This document shows, one piece after another, positions 52,931 to 62,189 of a DNA stretch of 64,000 bases. Under the pieces are notes generated by a model. That model had not been told where the DNA came from, searched no databases, and saw only the letters and a list, made by a program, of their open reading frames with translations. Position numbers and translations under genes: made by a program. Every line of letters begins with the position of its first letter. Position 1 is the stretch's first letter. The DNA comes from an uncultured Paracoccaceae bacterium (GTDB lineage: Bacteria > Pseudomonadota > Alphaproteobacteria > Rhodobacterales > Rhodobacteraceae): positions 1-64,000 of the forward strand of contig CANMQO010000004.1 of assembly GCA_947500055.1 (NCBI GenBank), read 5' to 3'.

Positions 52931-53530
52931 TCACTGCGTCAGCATCGGGTAAAGCGACCCCACCAACAGCACCGCCATTGTCACATTGAACATCCGCAGC
53001 CGTCGCACGGAACCAAGCCATTGACGCACCTGCACACCCATCCATGCCCAGATCGTGATTGACGGCAGGTTGGTTGCCGCAAATACCCCAGCCACCAAAA
53101 GAGAGCCGATCAGGATGCCCCGGTCCTGCGGGGCATAGGCGCTAATCGCCGTGATCGCCATGAACCAGGCCTTGGGATTGACCCATTGAAACGCGGCGGC
53201 CTGCAGGAACGTAAAGGGTTTGCCCTCGACCTGTCTTGCTTCTGGCGGGACGGCATTGGCGATTTTCCATGCCAGCCAGATCATATAGGTGCCGCTTGCC
53301 ACCTTCAGGACGATGTTGAGCAACGGAAAGCTGTCAAACACTTTCAACAGGACAACCCCGACCATCGTCACCATAAAGGCATGCCCCAATGAAATCCCCA
53401 GCATATGCGGGATCGTGCGGCGCAGGCCGTAATTCGCGCCTGACGCCATCAGCATCAGGTTATTCGGGCCGGGAGTGATTGAACTGGCGATGGCAAAGCC
53501 AATCAAACCAATCAGAAGTTCATATGTCAT
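52931..53530 (-). CDS. LysE-family amino acid exporter
   Basis: 199 aa, about six membrane helices. The family start is YELLIGLIGFAIASSITPGP, then NNLMLMASGANYGLRRTIPH and FQWVNPKAWFMAITAISAYA. Divergent from an Lrp regulator 73 bases away, the usual way amino-acid exporters are induced. Confidence 0.93.
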   Translation of the reverse strand: MTYELLIGLIGFAIASSITPGPNNLMLMASGANYGLRRTIPHMLGISLGHAFMVTMVGVVLLKVFDSFPLLNIVLKVASGTYMIWLAWKIANAVPPEARQVEGKPFTFLQAAAFQWVNPKAWFMAITAISAYAPQDRGILIGSLLVAGVFAATNLPSITIWAWMGVQVRQWLGSVRRLRMFNVTMAVLLVGSLYPMLTQ

Positions 53531-53550
53531 TGCGCAACATTAGACGCAAA

Positions 53551-53599
53551 TTTGCACAATGAAATTGCCAGATTGCAGCGATTTGGGGTATTTGCACAA
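53551..53599. promoter_or_regulatory. TTTGCACAA direct repeats between lysE and lrp
   Basis: TTTGCACAA at 53551-53559 and 53591-53599, 40 bases (about four turns) apart, with related TTGCAG and TGCGCAA in and near the interval. Probable Lrp/AsnC operator acting on both divergent genes. Confidence 0.55.
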
Positions 53600-53602
53600 C
53601 CT

Positions 53603-54055
53603 ATGACGCATATTGATCCAATGAACGACAGAATATTGCGTATCCTTTCAGGTGACGGGCGCATCAGTAATCTGATGCTGGCTGAAAAGGTCGGGCTGTC
53701 ACCGTCGGCCTGCCTGCGCCGGGTGCAGGAACTGGAGCGATCTGGCGTCATCAAGGGATATCGCGCGCGGCTGGATCCTGCACAGACCGGGCGGGCCTAT
53801 GTGGTTTACGTGGCGGTGGGGCTGGCCGAACATACGAAGGCCGCCCAAGAGGGATTTGAACGCGCCATGCAGGCTGCCGATCAGGTGACCGAATGCCATA
53901 ACGTGGCCGGCGCCTTTGAATACATGTTGCGGGTCGAGGTGGCGGACCTGCCCGCATACAAGGCGTTCCATACCGATATTCTGGGCACGGTGCCGCATGT
54001 CCGGGCAATCACCAGCTATATGGTCATGGGATCACCCAAGGACACCCGGGGGTAG
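53603..54055 (+). CDS. Lrp/AsnC family transcriptional regulator
   Basis: 150 aa from MTHIDPMNDRILRILSGDGR. HTH: LMLAEKVGLSPSACLRRVQE. RAM domain: VTECHNVAGAFEYMLRVEVA. It is expected to sense an amino acid and control the divergent LysE exporter. Confidence 0.93.
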   Translation: MTHIDPMNDRILRILSGDGRISNLMLAEKVGLSPSACLRRVQELERSGVIKGYRARLDPAQTGRAYVVYVAVGLAEHTKAAQEGFERAMQAADQVTECHNVAGAFEYMLRVEVADLPAYKAFHTDILGTVPHVRAITSYMVMGSPKDTRG

Positions 54056-54124
54056 TCTGCCTGCCGCCAATCTTGCCCATTACGAGATTGAGAGCTGGCA
54101 AAGGGCCCCCGCCTGACCCGCAAA

Positions 54125-54430
54125 ACAAAAAAACGACGATGCCCGGGAGGAGGTGGGCATCGCCGTCTTTATTGATCAGCGCCATCCTCGATGGGAGGAA
54201 AGAGCATGGCGCGTCCTCGCTGACATTGCCCGGGAGGAGGTGAGCGCCCTCAGCGGTATCATCGGTTCCAACCCGGGAGGAGGTGGGCGGTTCCGAAACT
54301 GGTGATAAAGTGGCGGCACCCGGGAGGAGGTGGATGCCGCCACCTTATTGGTGACCCCTTGCCCAGGGAGGAGGAAAGAGCGCGGGGTCTGTCAGATCAG
54401 CCGAAAATGGGAGGAGGCAGCCGATCCGAT
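54125..54430 (-). ncRNA. array of seven CcsR-like small RNA hairpins with CCUCCUCCC loops
   Basis: Seven hairpins on the minus strand, each about 32-44 nt: 54395-54426, 54353-54389, 54305-54348, 54262-54296, 54218-54255, 54179-54212 and 54133-54166. Six loops hold CCTCCTCCC; 54179-54212 holds a shortened form. In 54305-54348 the stem is 17 bp. Mismatches on the plus strand (A-C) become G-U pairs on the minus strand, so the minus strand is the transcript. The last hairpin is followed by TTTTTTTGTTTTG and ends the transcript. In Rhodobacter, CcsR1-4 lie behind a DUF1127 gene under stress sigma factors and are processed from that mRNA; this locus has the same plan with more copies. Confidence 0.85.
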
Positions 54431-54437
54431 CCTTGAA

Positions 54438-54668
54438 TTATTTGCCGTATGCGGCCTCATGGGCCAGGCTGTGGATCATTGATCGGCTGATGCCCAGATC
54501 AGCAAGATCACGGTTCGACAGGCTGTCGAGCTCTTGAACCGTTGTACGGTACACTTTGTGTTTTGCTGCGTTTTCAGCCCATTGTGCGCGCAGTGCTGCA
54601 AAGCGAGCGGCCCATGTTGTGCCGCCGGTGCGGATGTCTGTGATAAATGCCATCGGTTCGTCTTTCAT
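54438..54668 (-). CDS. DUF1127 protein (CcaF1-like)
   Basis: 76 aa (MKDEPMAFITDIRTGGTTWA), or 71 aa from the second ATG at 54653. The DUF1127 end is TTVQELDSLSNRDLADLGIS followed by RSMIHSLAHEAAYGK. In Rhodobacter the equivalent (RSP_6037, CcaF1) is an RNA-binding protein that affects processing and stability of the CcsR RNAs made from its own transcript. The first hairpin of the array starts 12 bases after its stop. Confidence 0.88.
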   Translation of the reverse strand: MKDEPMAFITDIRTGGTTWAARFAALRAQWAENAAKHKVYRTTVQELDSLSNRDLADLGISRSMIHSLAHEAAYGK

Positions 54669-54900
54669 CTAATTCGGTTCCGGGCGTTTTGCCCTGTTGC
54701 CGCTAACATGTATGAAGATGCTGCATCTGCACAATGCCTATTGCTGCAATGCGGCTATGCAGAAAATGCATGAGCCTTTTCAGCCTTTGGTCATGAAATT
54801 GTCGCAATACGGGTTATCGCGCCGCTTGCCCTTGCGGTTTGCCTAAAAGCTGCCCAAAACGGCCTGAAATTCAGCCAGTTCAAATAGCGGAGCCTTCATC
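54669..54900. promoter_or_regulatory. divergent promoter region of the DUF1127-CcsR locus and mrp
   Basis: No gene. The DUF1127 leader contains a GGGC-AAAAC-GCCC hairpin. A stress sigma factor promoter (RpoH-type) is expected upstream of it, but I cannot assign the boxes by eye. Confidence 0.4.
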
Positions 54901-55974
54901 ATGGCCATCACACGCGAAGAGATAATGAGCGCCTTGTCGCGACTCGCCTTGCCCGGCGGTAAGGATCTGGTCTCCGCCGATATGATCCGGGCGCTGACAA
55001 TCGAAGGCGACTCAGTGCGTTTTGTCATTGAGGCGGCTGATCCGGGCGAGGCGGCAAAGATGGAAGGCATCCGAAAGGCCGCCGAGCAACTGGTCACGGC
55101 CCTTGACGGGGTTGAAAAGACCTCTGTCATTCTGACCGCCCACGGCCCGGCGCCCAAAGCCCCCGAACCGCCGCAGTTGAAAGTCGGGCGGCACCCGACG
55201 CCGCAATCCGGCCCCGCACCGGTGGCGGGTGTGGACCGGATCATCGCCGTCGGCTCGGGCAAGGGCGGCGTGGGCAAATCCACTGTCTCATCAAATCTGG
55301 CGGTTGCTTTGGCCAAGGAAGGGCGCAGGGTTGGTCTGTTGGACGCCGATATCTACGGCCCGTCGCAACCGCGCATGATGGGCGTGTCCAAACGCCCCGG
55401 CAGCCCCGACGGAAAAACCATTATCCCATTGCAGGCGCATGGGGTGACGATGATGTCCATTGGTCTGATGGTGGACCCTGACAAGGCCGTGGTCTGGCGC
55501 GGGCCAATGCTGATGGGCGCCTTGCAGCAGATGCTGGGACAGGTGCAATGGGGCGATCTGGATGTGCTGATCGTCGATCTGCCACCCGGCACCGGGGATG
55601 TGCAATTGACGCTTTGTCAGAAAACACAACTGACCGGCGCGGTTGTCGTCAGCACACCGCAGGATGTGGCACTGATTGATGCGCGCAAGGCCATCGACAT
55701 GTTCAACAACCTGCACACGCCTGTACTGGGTCTGATCGAAAATATGTCCACCTTTGTCTGCCCCACCTGTAACAGCGAATGGGATATCTTTGGGCAAGGC
55801 GGCGTCGCGGCAGAGGCGAAGAGGATGAACTTGCCATTTCTCGGGGCGCTCCCTATCGATCTGGACACACGGCTTGCTGGCGACGGGGGCACGCCCATCG
55901 CCGCAGGTGACGGCCCTATGGCAGAGGCTTACGGGGTTCTGGCCCGGCGGTTCATCGAAGGGGGCATGGCGTGA
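54901..55974 (+). CDS. mrp: Mrp/NBP35-type iron-sulfur carrier P-loop ATPase
   Basis: 357 aa. An N-terminal DUF59-like part (EIMSALSRLALPGGKDLVSA) is joined by a linker to the deviant Walker A VGSGKGGVGKSTVSSNLAVA. Then come DLPPGTGDVQLTL and the cluster-binding CxxC of FVCPTCNSEWDIFG. It loads Fe-S clusters onto target proteins. Its stop overlaps the next gene by four bases. Confidence 0.94.
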   Translation: MAITREEIMSALSRLALPGGKDLVSADMIRALTIEGDSVRFVIEAADPGEAAKMEGIRKAAEQLVTALDGVEKTSVILTAHGPAPKAPEPPQLKVGRHPTPQSGPAPVAGVDRIIAVGSGKGGVGKSTVSSNLAVALAKEGRRVGLLDADIYGPSQPRMMGVSKRPGSPDGKTIIPLQAHGVTMMSIGLMVDPDKAVVWRGPMLMGALQQMLGQVQWGDLDVLIVDLPPGTGDVQLTLCQKTQLTGAVVVSTPQDVALIDARKAIDMFNNLHTPVLGLIENMSTFVCPTCNSEWDIFGQGGVAAEAKRMNLPFLGALPIDLDTRLAGDGGTPIAAGDGPMAEAYGVLARRFIEGGMA

Positions 55975-56462
55975 TCATCCGCAAGGCGCGGGATGGTGAT
56001 TTTGACGCCATCTGGCCACTGCTCCGCGATGTGTTTCGCGCGGGCGACACCTATGCCGTTGATCCGCAAATCAGCAAGGCGGATGCAAAAATCTACTGGA
56101 TGACCAGCGCGGCTGCGACCTATGTCGCGGAAACCGAACAGGGGCTTGCAGGCACCTACTATATCCGGACAAACCAGCCCGGCGGCGGGGCACATATCTG
56201 CAATTGCGGTTATATTGTCAGCCCTGACGCACGGGGGCAGGGGGTGGCGGCCCAGATGTGCCTGGCAAGTCAGGAACAGGCGGCAGCGCTGGGCTACCTG
56301 GCGATGCAGTTCAACTTTGTGCTGGCGAGCAACACCGGGGCGGTGCGGCTTTGGCACCGTCTTGGGTTTGAAACGGTCGGAACGATTCCAGACGCGTTTC
56401 ACCACCCTGCCCAGGGGCCGGTGGACGCGTTCGTGATGTATAAGCGGCTGACCACGGCCTAG
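55971..56462 (+). CDS. GNAT-family N-acetyltransferase
   Basis: 163 aa. ICNCGYIVSPDARGQGVAAQ holds the acetyl-CoA loop (RGQGVA), then MCLASQEQAAALGYLAMQFN and TGAVRLWHRLGFETVGTIPD. Translationally coupled to mrp. Substrate unknown. Confidence 0.9.
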   Translation: MIIRKARDGDFDAIWPLLRDVFRAGDTYAVDPQISKADAKIYWMTSAAATYVAETEQGLAGTYYIRTNQPGGGAHICNCGYIVSPDARGQGVAAQMCLASQEQAAALGYLAMQFNFVLASNTGAVRLWHRLGFETVGTIPDAFHHPAQGPVDAFVMYKRLTTA

Positions 56463-56814
56463 ACGGGCGCGCTGCCAGCGGAGCCAACGGTCTGGGAAAT
56501 CATGGAATCGAAGGGAATCACGAATCAATAGCGGGTGAGTTGCGCGCGGTTTTGCTGCGAGTTAAGGCGATTTTACCTGTGACACATCCCTTTTGGGTGC
56601 ATCGAAGTGATAAACTTGGGATTTTCTGGAACAGGTCGGATTTATCGATTTATCACCTACATATTGTGGTTATCGTCTTTCCGTGTGCCACAAATATGGC
56701 CTATTCGTGTAGGCGCTCTCAATATCTTGTTCTGCAGTGGCTCCAAAAACACCATGTGGTACCATGAATTCCCAGAAAACTGTTGATCGAAACAAAAACT
56801 GATGTCACAACAGT
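56463..56814. other. long AT-rich intergenic region before the mraZ leader
   Basis: No gene recognised; a weak frame at 56540-56767 has no domain. It probably holds the promoters of the mraZ leader RNA and the dcw operon. Confidence 0.4.
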
Positions 56815-57024
56815 TGCACGGTAACGACGGACAGACTTCAAACGGGGCATCTTAAGAACCCCAACCGGCAAAAGCAGGTTTCATACAGGCTTCGTCATTA
56901 CCCAACCAGATCCGGCGCGTGAGCGAGCAGACATCCCCCCAGGTGGCACGCGCGATCGGACTTTCCCCCAAAGAGGGGCGGAAGCGGCGGATTGATCAGT
57001 GGCAGCAGATCAATCCGCCGTTTT
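56815..57024 (+). ncRNA. upsM: UpsM-like small RNA from the mraZ 5' leader
   Basis: A leader of about 200 nt ends in a strong terminator 55 bases before mraZ. In Rhodobacter sphaeroides the 206-nt UpsM RNA arises in just this place by termination inside the mraZ leader and RNase E cleavage. The 3' end is set by the hairpin at 56985-57024. The 5' end is only estimated from the known length; no promoter was assigned. Read-through would express the dcw genes. Confidence 0.6.
56985..57024 (+). terminator. attenuator-like terminator upstream of mraZ
   Basis: CGGCGGATTGATC (56985-56997) and GATCAATCCGCCG (57008-57020) form a perfect 13-bp stem with a 10-base loop, then TTTTC. Placed between the dcw promoter region and mraZ, so it can limit dcw transcription. 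Confidence 0.92.
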
Positions 57025-57078
57025 CATATCTGGCGTTAGGTTTTCATGGGGGCTTGAACAGGTAAGGACCGAGGGACA

Positions 57079-57573
57079 GTGGTTCTGAGTTTTACAGGCG
57101 AACACACCCAGCGGGTGGACGGCAAGGGGCGCATGTCGATCCCGGCCGATTTTCGTCGTGTACTCGAAGCAGGCGATCCGGAATGGACGCCCGGCCTCAG
57201 CCCGCGCATGTATCTGCTTTACGGTGATCATCTGAAAAACGAGTTGCATGGGTATACGGTTGAGGAATTCGGCAAGGTCATGGCGCAGATCAACGCCATG
57301 CCGCGCGGTTCCGCGAACAAGAAGAAACTGCAGCGCCTCATCATTGGCCAATCCATCAAACTGGATGTCGATAAGGATGGGCGCACCGTCATGCCGCTCA
57401 AGCAGCGGCAAAAGCTTGGCATCACCGACGGTGATCTGGCTTTCAGCGGCATGGGCGACCATTTCGAGATATGGAAGGCGGATGTCTTTGCCGAAGAGGT
57501 GGCAGAGGATATCAGCGGCTGGCTCGCTGAGCATGAGGATGGCTTTGATCCGCTCATCCTGCTGGACGAGTAG
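57079..57573 (+). CDS. mraZ: transcriptional regulator MraZ
   Basis: 164 aa from GTG at 57079 behind GAGGGA. Two AbrB-like SpoVT repeats: FTGEHTQRVDGKGRMSIPAD and IKLDVDKDGRTVMPLKQRQK. MraZ represses the dcw promoter, of which it is the first gene. Followed by rsmH after three bases. Confidence 0.95.
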   Translation: MVLSFTGEHTQRVDGKGRMSIPADFRRVLEAGDPEWTPGLSPRMYLLYGDHLKNELHGYTVEEFGKVMAQINAMPRGSANKKKLQRLIIGQSIKLDVDKDGRTVMPLKQRQKLGITDGDLAFSGMGDHFEIWKADVFAEEVAEDISGWLAEHEDGFDPLILLDE

Positions 57574-57576
57574 ACC

Positions 57577-58551
57577 ATGACCGACGCTGCCGCGCCTCAC
57601 ATCCCCGTTCTGATCCGACCGCTCATTGCAGCGGTTTCTCCCGTTTCAGGGGTCTGGCTTGATGGGACTTTCGGAAATGGGGGCTACACCCGCGCCTTGC
57701 TGGCTGCCGGGGCCGATCAGGTGATCGGTGTGGACCGTGACCCGCTGGCCTTTGAAATGGCCGCCGACTGGGTCGGCGATTATGGTGACCGGATCGTCTT
57801 GAAACAGGGCGTGTTTTCGAAGCTGGATGAATACGGGTCGGATCTGGATGGTGTCGTGCTCGACCTTGGGGTCAGTTCCATGCAGCTTGATCTGGCCGAA
57901 CGGGGTTTTTCCTTCATGCGGGATGGGCCACTGGATATGCGCATGTCGCAGGATGGACCATCGGCGGCTGATCTTTGCAACGACGCGGATGAAACTGAAC
58001 TCGCCGATATCATCTATCTCTATGGTGAAGAACGGGCCTCGCGCCGCATCGCCAAGGCTATCGTCGCGGCGCGGCCCCTGACGACAACCGGTCAACTGGC
58101 CCGCGTCGTGGAATCCTGCCTGCCCCGCGCCAAACCGGGGCAATCACACCCCGCGACACGGACCTTTCAGGCACTGCGGATTGCGGTGAACAACGAATAT
58201 CAGGAACTGGCCGAAGGGTTGATGGCCGCCGAACGTGCGCTGAAATCCGGCGGGCAATTGGCCGTTGTGACCTTCCACTCGGTTGAGGATCGAATGGTCA
58301 AACGGTTCATTCAGGCGCGGTCCGGCAATACGGCCAACGCGAACCGCTACGCGCCGGAAACACAAACCGTCACACCCGCCTTCACCGTCAAAAGCCGCAA
58401 GGCAATTGGCCCGGATGAACAGGAACTGGCGGAAAACCCACGATCGCGGTCATCAAAACTGCGGGTGGCGATCCGCACCGATGCACCGGCCGAAAATATC
58501 GACCCAAGCGTGTTGGGCATGCCGATGAAAAAGCAAAGGAGGGGCAGGTAA
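57577..58551 (+). CDS. rsmH: 16S rRNA (cytosine(1402)-N(4))-methyltransferase
   Basis: 324 aa. SAM motif [20 protein letters not shown] with GVDRDPLAF, then [20 protein letters not shown] and [20 protein letters not shown]. It methylates C1402 in the 16S P site. Its stop overlaps the ftsL start (TAATG). Confidence 0.97.
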   Translation: MTDAAAPHIPVLIRPLIAAVSPVSGVWLDGTFGNGGYTRALLAAGADQVIGVDRDPLAFEMAADWVGDYGDRIVLKQGVFSKLDEYGSDLDGVVLDLGVSSMQLDLAERGFSFMRDGPLDMRMSQDGPSAADLCNDADETELADIIYLYGEERASRRIAKAIVAARPLTTTGQLARVVESCLPRAKPGQSHPATRTFQALRIAVNNEYQELAEGLMAAERALKSGGQLAVVTFHSVEDRMVKRFIQARSGNTANANRYAPETQTVTPAFTVKSRKAIGPDEQELAENPRSRSSKLRVAIRTDAPAENIDPSVLGMPMKKQRRGR

Positions 58552-58910
58552 TGCGTGGTTTTTTATATGTTTTCGCCGCTCTCGCCGTGATGGGGCTGGC
58601 CTTTTGGGCCTATCAGGAAAACTACAAAACGCAGCAATCGATCAAGGACATGCGCATTCTGCACGCCCGGATCGGGGCAGCGCATGAGCGGCTGGGCATG
58701 TTGCGCGCGGAATGGGCCTATTTGAACCGACCCGACCGGTTGGCCGATCTGGCGGAACTGAATTTCGACCGGCTGGGGCTTCTGCCCCTGATGCCTGACG
58801 CCTTTGGCGCGGTCGATCAGATCATCTATCCGATCCCGCCGATCAGCCCGATCATCAACCCGATTGAGCTTTCCGCAGACGCATTCGCCGACATCGAGAA
58901 CCCGCTATGA
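58551..58910 (+). CDS. ftsL: cell division protein FtsL
   Basis: 119 aa. One N-terminal transmembrane helix (GFLYVFAALAVMGLAFWAYQ), then a coiled coil (DMRILHARIGAAHERLGMLR) and the periplasmic tail. FtsL forms the FtsQLB complex that activates septal peptidoglycan synthesis. Identified mainly from its place between rsmH and ftsI. Confidence 0.9.
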   Translation: MRGFLYVFAALAVMGLAFWAYQENYKTQQSIKDMRILHARIGAAHERLGMLRAEWAYLNRPDRLADLAELNFDRLGLLPLMPDAFGAVDQIIYPIPPISPIINPIELSADAFADIENPL

Positions 58911-60688
58911 GGACACCGCTTCGCCCCCTTGCCCGTATCCTCAAGGCGCGCGCGCGCGGTGAAGACCCTGCCGCGATTGAGGCCGAAAACAAACGCCGTC
59001 GGCACGAAGAAATGGCTGACAAGGCCCGGCAACGCGCCGAGGGGCGACTTCTGGTGCTGGGGCTCGCGTTTTTCTGCGCCTTCATTGTGATCGGCGGGCG
59101 CATGGGTACGTTAGCATCGTCGGTTCCGGAGGAGCCGCGCGCCTCTGCCGTTGGTAACCCTATCATCGGGCAACGCGCTGATATCGTAGACAGAAACGGG
59201 CGCTTGCTGGCGACCAATCTGGAAACCCATTCGCTTTACGCCCATCCGCGCGACATGATTGACCCAATCAATACTGCGACCGGTCTGGCAGACATTTTCC
59301 CGGAGCTGGACAAGGATGAACTGATCAAGGATTTCACCGGCGACCGGAAATTCCTCTGGATCAGACGGCAGATCAGCCCCGAACAGATGCAGGCGGTGCA
59401 CGACCTTGGCTCGCCCGGTCTGCTCTTCGGTCCGCGCGAAATGCGGCTTTACCCCAACGGGCCAATCGCGGCGCATATCCTGGGCGGGGCCAGTTATGGG
59501 CGCGAAGGGGTGGCAAGCGCCGAAGTGATCGGCGTTGCGGGTGTCGAACGGAAATTCGATGCGTTCCTGCGCGATCCGGCCAATGAAGGGGCGCCGCTGG
59601 AATTGTCGCTTGACCTGACGGTGCAGGCCGCCGCAGAACAGGTGCTGTCGGGCGGCATGTCCCTGATGAACGCCAAAGGTGCCGCATCGGTTCTGATGGA
59701 TGTGCATACGGGCGAGATTATCTCGATGGTCTCGCTTCCCGATTTTGACCCCAATAACCGACCGCGCGTTCTGACCACAGGCGACCAATCCGACAGCCCG
59801 CTCTTCAACCGGGCAGTGCAAGGGGTCTATGAGCTGGGATCGGTGTTCAAGATATTCACCGTGGCGCAGGCGATGGAACTTGGGCTGGTCAACCCCAACA
59901 CTCTGATCGACACGCAGGGGCCGCTCACCTGGGGCCGGTTTAGGATCCGGGATTTCCACGATTACGGGCCGGAACTCAGCACAACAGACGTGATCGTCAA
60001 ATCCTCGAATATCGGGACCGCGCGGATCGCCATGATGATCGGGGCGGAACGGCAAAAGGCATTCCTCGGCTCGCTGGGTTTCCTCGAACCCACGCCAGTG
60101 GAAATGGTGGAAGCGCCAACAGGCAAACCGCTTCTGCCGCGCAATTGGTCGGAAATCTCTACAATGACAATCTCTTACGGGCATGGGCTGTCCTCATCGC
60201 CGCTGCATCTGGCAGCAGCCTATGCGACGCTCGCCAATGGCGGGACGCAGGTTGAGCCGACGCTTTTGCGCACGCCCAACCCACCCCAAGGCCCGCGCGT
60301 GATGCGTGAGGTCATCGCGCAGCGTTCCGTCTCCATGCTGCGGCAGGTGGTCGAACGGGGCACAGCGTCATTTGGCGAAGTGCCCGGCTACGCGGTCGGC
60401 GGGAAAACCGGAACGGCGGATAAGCCGCGCACATCCGGGGCAGGCTATTACGACGACAAGGTCATCGCGACCTTCGCCTCTGTCTTTCCGGCCGATGATC
60501 CGCGATATGTTCTGGTGGTCACGCTGGATGAACCATCCGAAAACTCGGGCGATAAACCGCGCCGCACTGCCGGTTGGACAGCCGTTCCGGTGGCCGCTGA
60601 AATGATACGTCGCGTCGCCCCCTTGTTGGGTCTGCGCCCGCAAGTGGACATGCCGCAATCCATCGGTGTAACACTCACCTCGAACTAG
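58907..60688 (+). CDS. ftsI: peptidoglycan D,D-transpeptidase FtsI (PBP3)
   Basis: 593 aa. Short cytoplasmic start, one membrane helix (LLVLGLAFFCAFIVIGGRMG), a PBP dimer domain, then the transpeptidase with SxxK in YELGSVFKIF, SxN in IVKSSNIGTA and KTG in VGGKTGTADK. Septum-specific cross-linking enzyme. Overlaps ftsL by four bases. Confidence 0.96.
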   Translation: MRTPLRPLARILKARARGEDPAAIEAENKRRRHEEMADKARQRAEGRLLVLGLAFFCAFIVIGGRMGTLASSVPEEPRASAVGNPIIGQRADIVDRNGRLLATNLETHSLYAHPRDMIDPINTATGLADIFPELDKDELIKDFTGDRKFLWIRRQISPEQMQAVHDLGSPGLLFGPREMRLYPNGPIAAHILGGASYGREGVASAEVIGVAGVERKFDAFLRDPANEGAPLELSLDLTVQAAAEQVLSGGMSLMNAKGAASVLMDVHTGEIISMVSLPDFDPNNRPRVLTTGDQSDSPLFNRAVQGVYELGSVFKIFTVAQAMELGLVNPNTLIDTQGPLTWGRFRIRDFHDYGPELSTTDVIVKSSNIGTARIAMMIGAERQKAFLGSLGFLEPTPVEMVEAPTGKPLLPRNWSEISTMTISYGHGLSSSPLHLAAAYATLANGGTQVEPTLLRTPNPPQGPRVMREVIAQRSVSMLRQVVERGTASFGEVPGYAVGGKTGTADKPRTSGAGYYDDKVIATFASVFPADDPRYVLVVTLDEPSENSGDKPRRTAGWTAVPVAAEMIRRVAPLLGLRPQVDMPQSIGVTLTSN

Positions 60689-60701
60689 GACGGGGCAGGC
60701 G

Positions 60702-62189
60702 ATGACATCTCTGGCAGAACTTGGATTACGGGCACAAGGCGGGGCAGAGGCGCAGATCACCGGCCTTGCCGTCGATAGTCGCGAGGTGAAGCCGGGATAT
60801 CTTTTTGCGGCCCTTCCCGGCGCAAAAGTGCATGGCGCGGAATTCATTCAAAACGCATTGCGGATGCAGGCAGCGGCCATCCTGACCGATTCCGAAGGGG
60901 CGCGCATCGCAAAAGATCAACTGGCAACATCCGATGCCGTCCTGATTATCGCGCAAGACCCGCGTCAGGCACTGGCGCAGACCGCGTCGCTCTGGTCTGG
61001 GGCGCATCCGGGCACGGTTGTGGCTGTCACCGGCACCAATGGCAAAACATCGGTTTCCACCTTCTGCCGACAGATTTGGGAGGAAATGGGGATCGCCGGT
61101 GTCAATCTTGGCACAACAGGCGTCGAAGGGGCCTGGACCCATCCGCTCAAACACACAACACCCGAACCAATCACCCTCCACCGGGTCATGGCAGAGGCCG
61201 CGCAAAACGGCATCACCCATGTCGCGATGGAGGCGTCATCCCATGGGCTCGACCAACGCCGCCTTGACGGGGTGTTGCTGGCCGCAGCAGGGTTTTCCAA
61301 CTTCACACAGGATCACCTCGATTACCACGAAACCTTCGAAGCCTATTTCGACGCCAAGATGGGCCTATTCAAACGCGTGCTGCCCGATGACGGGGTGGCC
61401 GTGGTCAATCTGGACGATCCCAAAGGGCCAGAGGTTGCCGATATCTGCACCGCGCGGGGGCAAGAGGTGATTGGCGTCGGTCGGTCCACCGATGCCCGGC
61501 TGCGCCTGACCGGCCAGCGATTTGATGCAACAGGGCAGGACCTGCTTTTTACATGGCAGGACCGGCCCTATCAGGTACGGCTTGATCTGATTGGCGGTTT
61601 TCAGGCCGATAACGTCTTGCTGGCCGCCGGTCTGGTCATCGCCGCAGGGGGTGACCCGGCGCAGGTTTTTGACTCCCTGCCGCATCTGGACACGGTGCAT
61701 GGCCGGATGGAACTGGCCGCCACCCGCGAGAACGGCGCGGCGGTGTTTGTGGATTACGCCCACACACCCGACGCGGTTGAAACAGCGCTTAGGGCGATGC
61801 GACCGCATGTGATGGGGCGGATCATCGTGATTGTGGGGGCCGGTGGCGACCGGGATGCGGGCAAACGCCCACTGATGGGGGCGGCAGCCGCGCAAAATGC
61901 TGAAATTGTCATCGTGACCGATGACAACCCACGCTCTGAGGACCCCGGCACGATCCGCGCCGCCGTGATGGCCGGGGCTGTTGAGGTGGGCGGCAGCGAC
62001 AGCATCACCGAAGTGGGCGACCGGGCAGAGGCGATCCTGCGCGGCATCGACATGCTCGGCCCCGGCGATGCCCTCCTGATCGCGGGCAAAGGGCATGAAA
62101 CCGGGCAGGTCGTGGGTGATAGCGTGCTGCCCTTTGACGATGTGGAACAGGCTAGCGTTGCCGTCGCAGCACTTGAGGGGCGGATATGA
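60702..62189 (+). CDS. murE: UDP-MurNAc-tripeptide ligase MurE
   Basis: 495 aa. ATP loop VAVTGTNGKTSVSTFCRQIW. The amino-acid site DDNPRSEDP (DNPR) selects meso-diaminopimelate, as in Gram-negatives. Overlaps murF by four bases. Confidence 0.97.
   Translation: MTSLAELGLRAQGGAEAQITGLAVDSREVKPGYLFAALPGAKVHGAEFIQNALRMQAAAILTDSEGARIAKDQLATSDAVLIIAQDPRQALAQTASLWSGAHPGTVVAVTGTNGKTSVSTFCRQIWEEMGIAGVNLGTTGVEGAWTHPLKHTTPEPITLHRVMAEAAQNGITHVAMEASSHGLDQRRLDGVLLAAAGFSNFTQDHLDYHETFEAYFDAKMGLFKRVLPDDGVAVVNLDDPKGPEVADICTARGQEVIGVGRSTDARLRLTGQRFDATGQDLLFTWQDRPYQVRLDLIGGFQADNVLLAAGLVIAAGGDPAQVFDSLPHLDTVHGRMELAATRENGAAVFVDYAHTPDAVETALRAMRPHVMGRIIVIVGAGGDRDAGKRPLMGAAAAQNAEIVIVTDDNPRSEDPGTIRAAVMAGAVEVGGSDSITEVGDRAEAILRGIDMLGPGDALLIAGKGHETGQVVGDSVLPFDDVEQASVAVAALEGRI

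Noticed and set aside
54125-54430. CRISPR-like array of regularly spaced GGGAGGAGG repeats
   Set aside because: Repeats are only about 10 bases, each is the loop of its own hairpin with a different stem, and no cas genes are present. The DUF1127 neighbour identifies a CcsR-type RNA locus.
56540-56767. 75-aa frame in the AT-rich region before the dcw cluster
   Set aside because: No ribosome binding site or domain, Cys/Arg-rich random look, and it lies in the expected promoter region.
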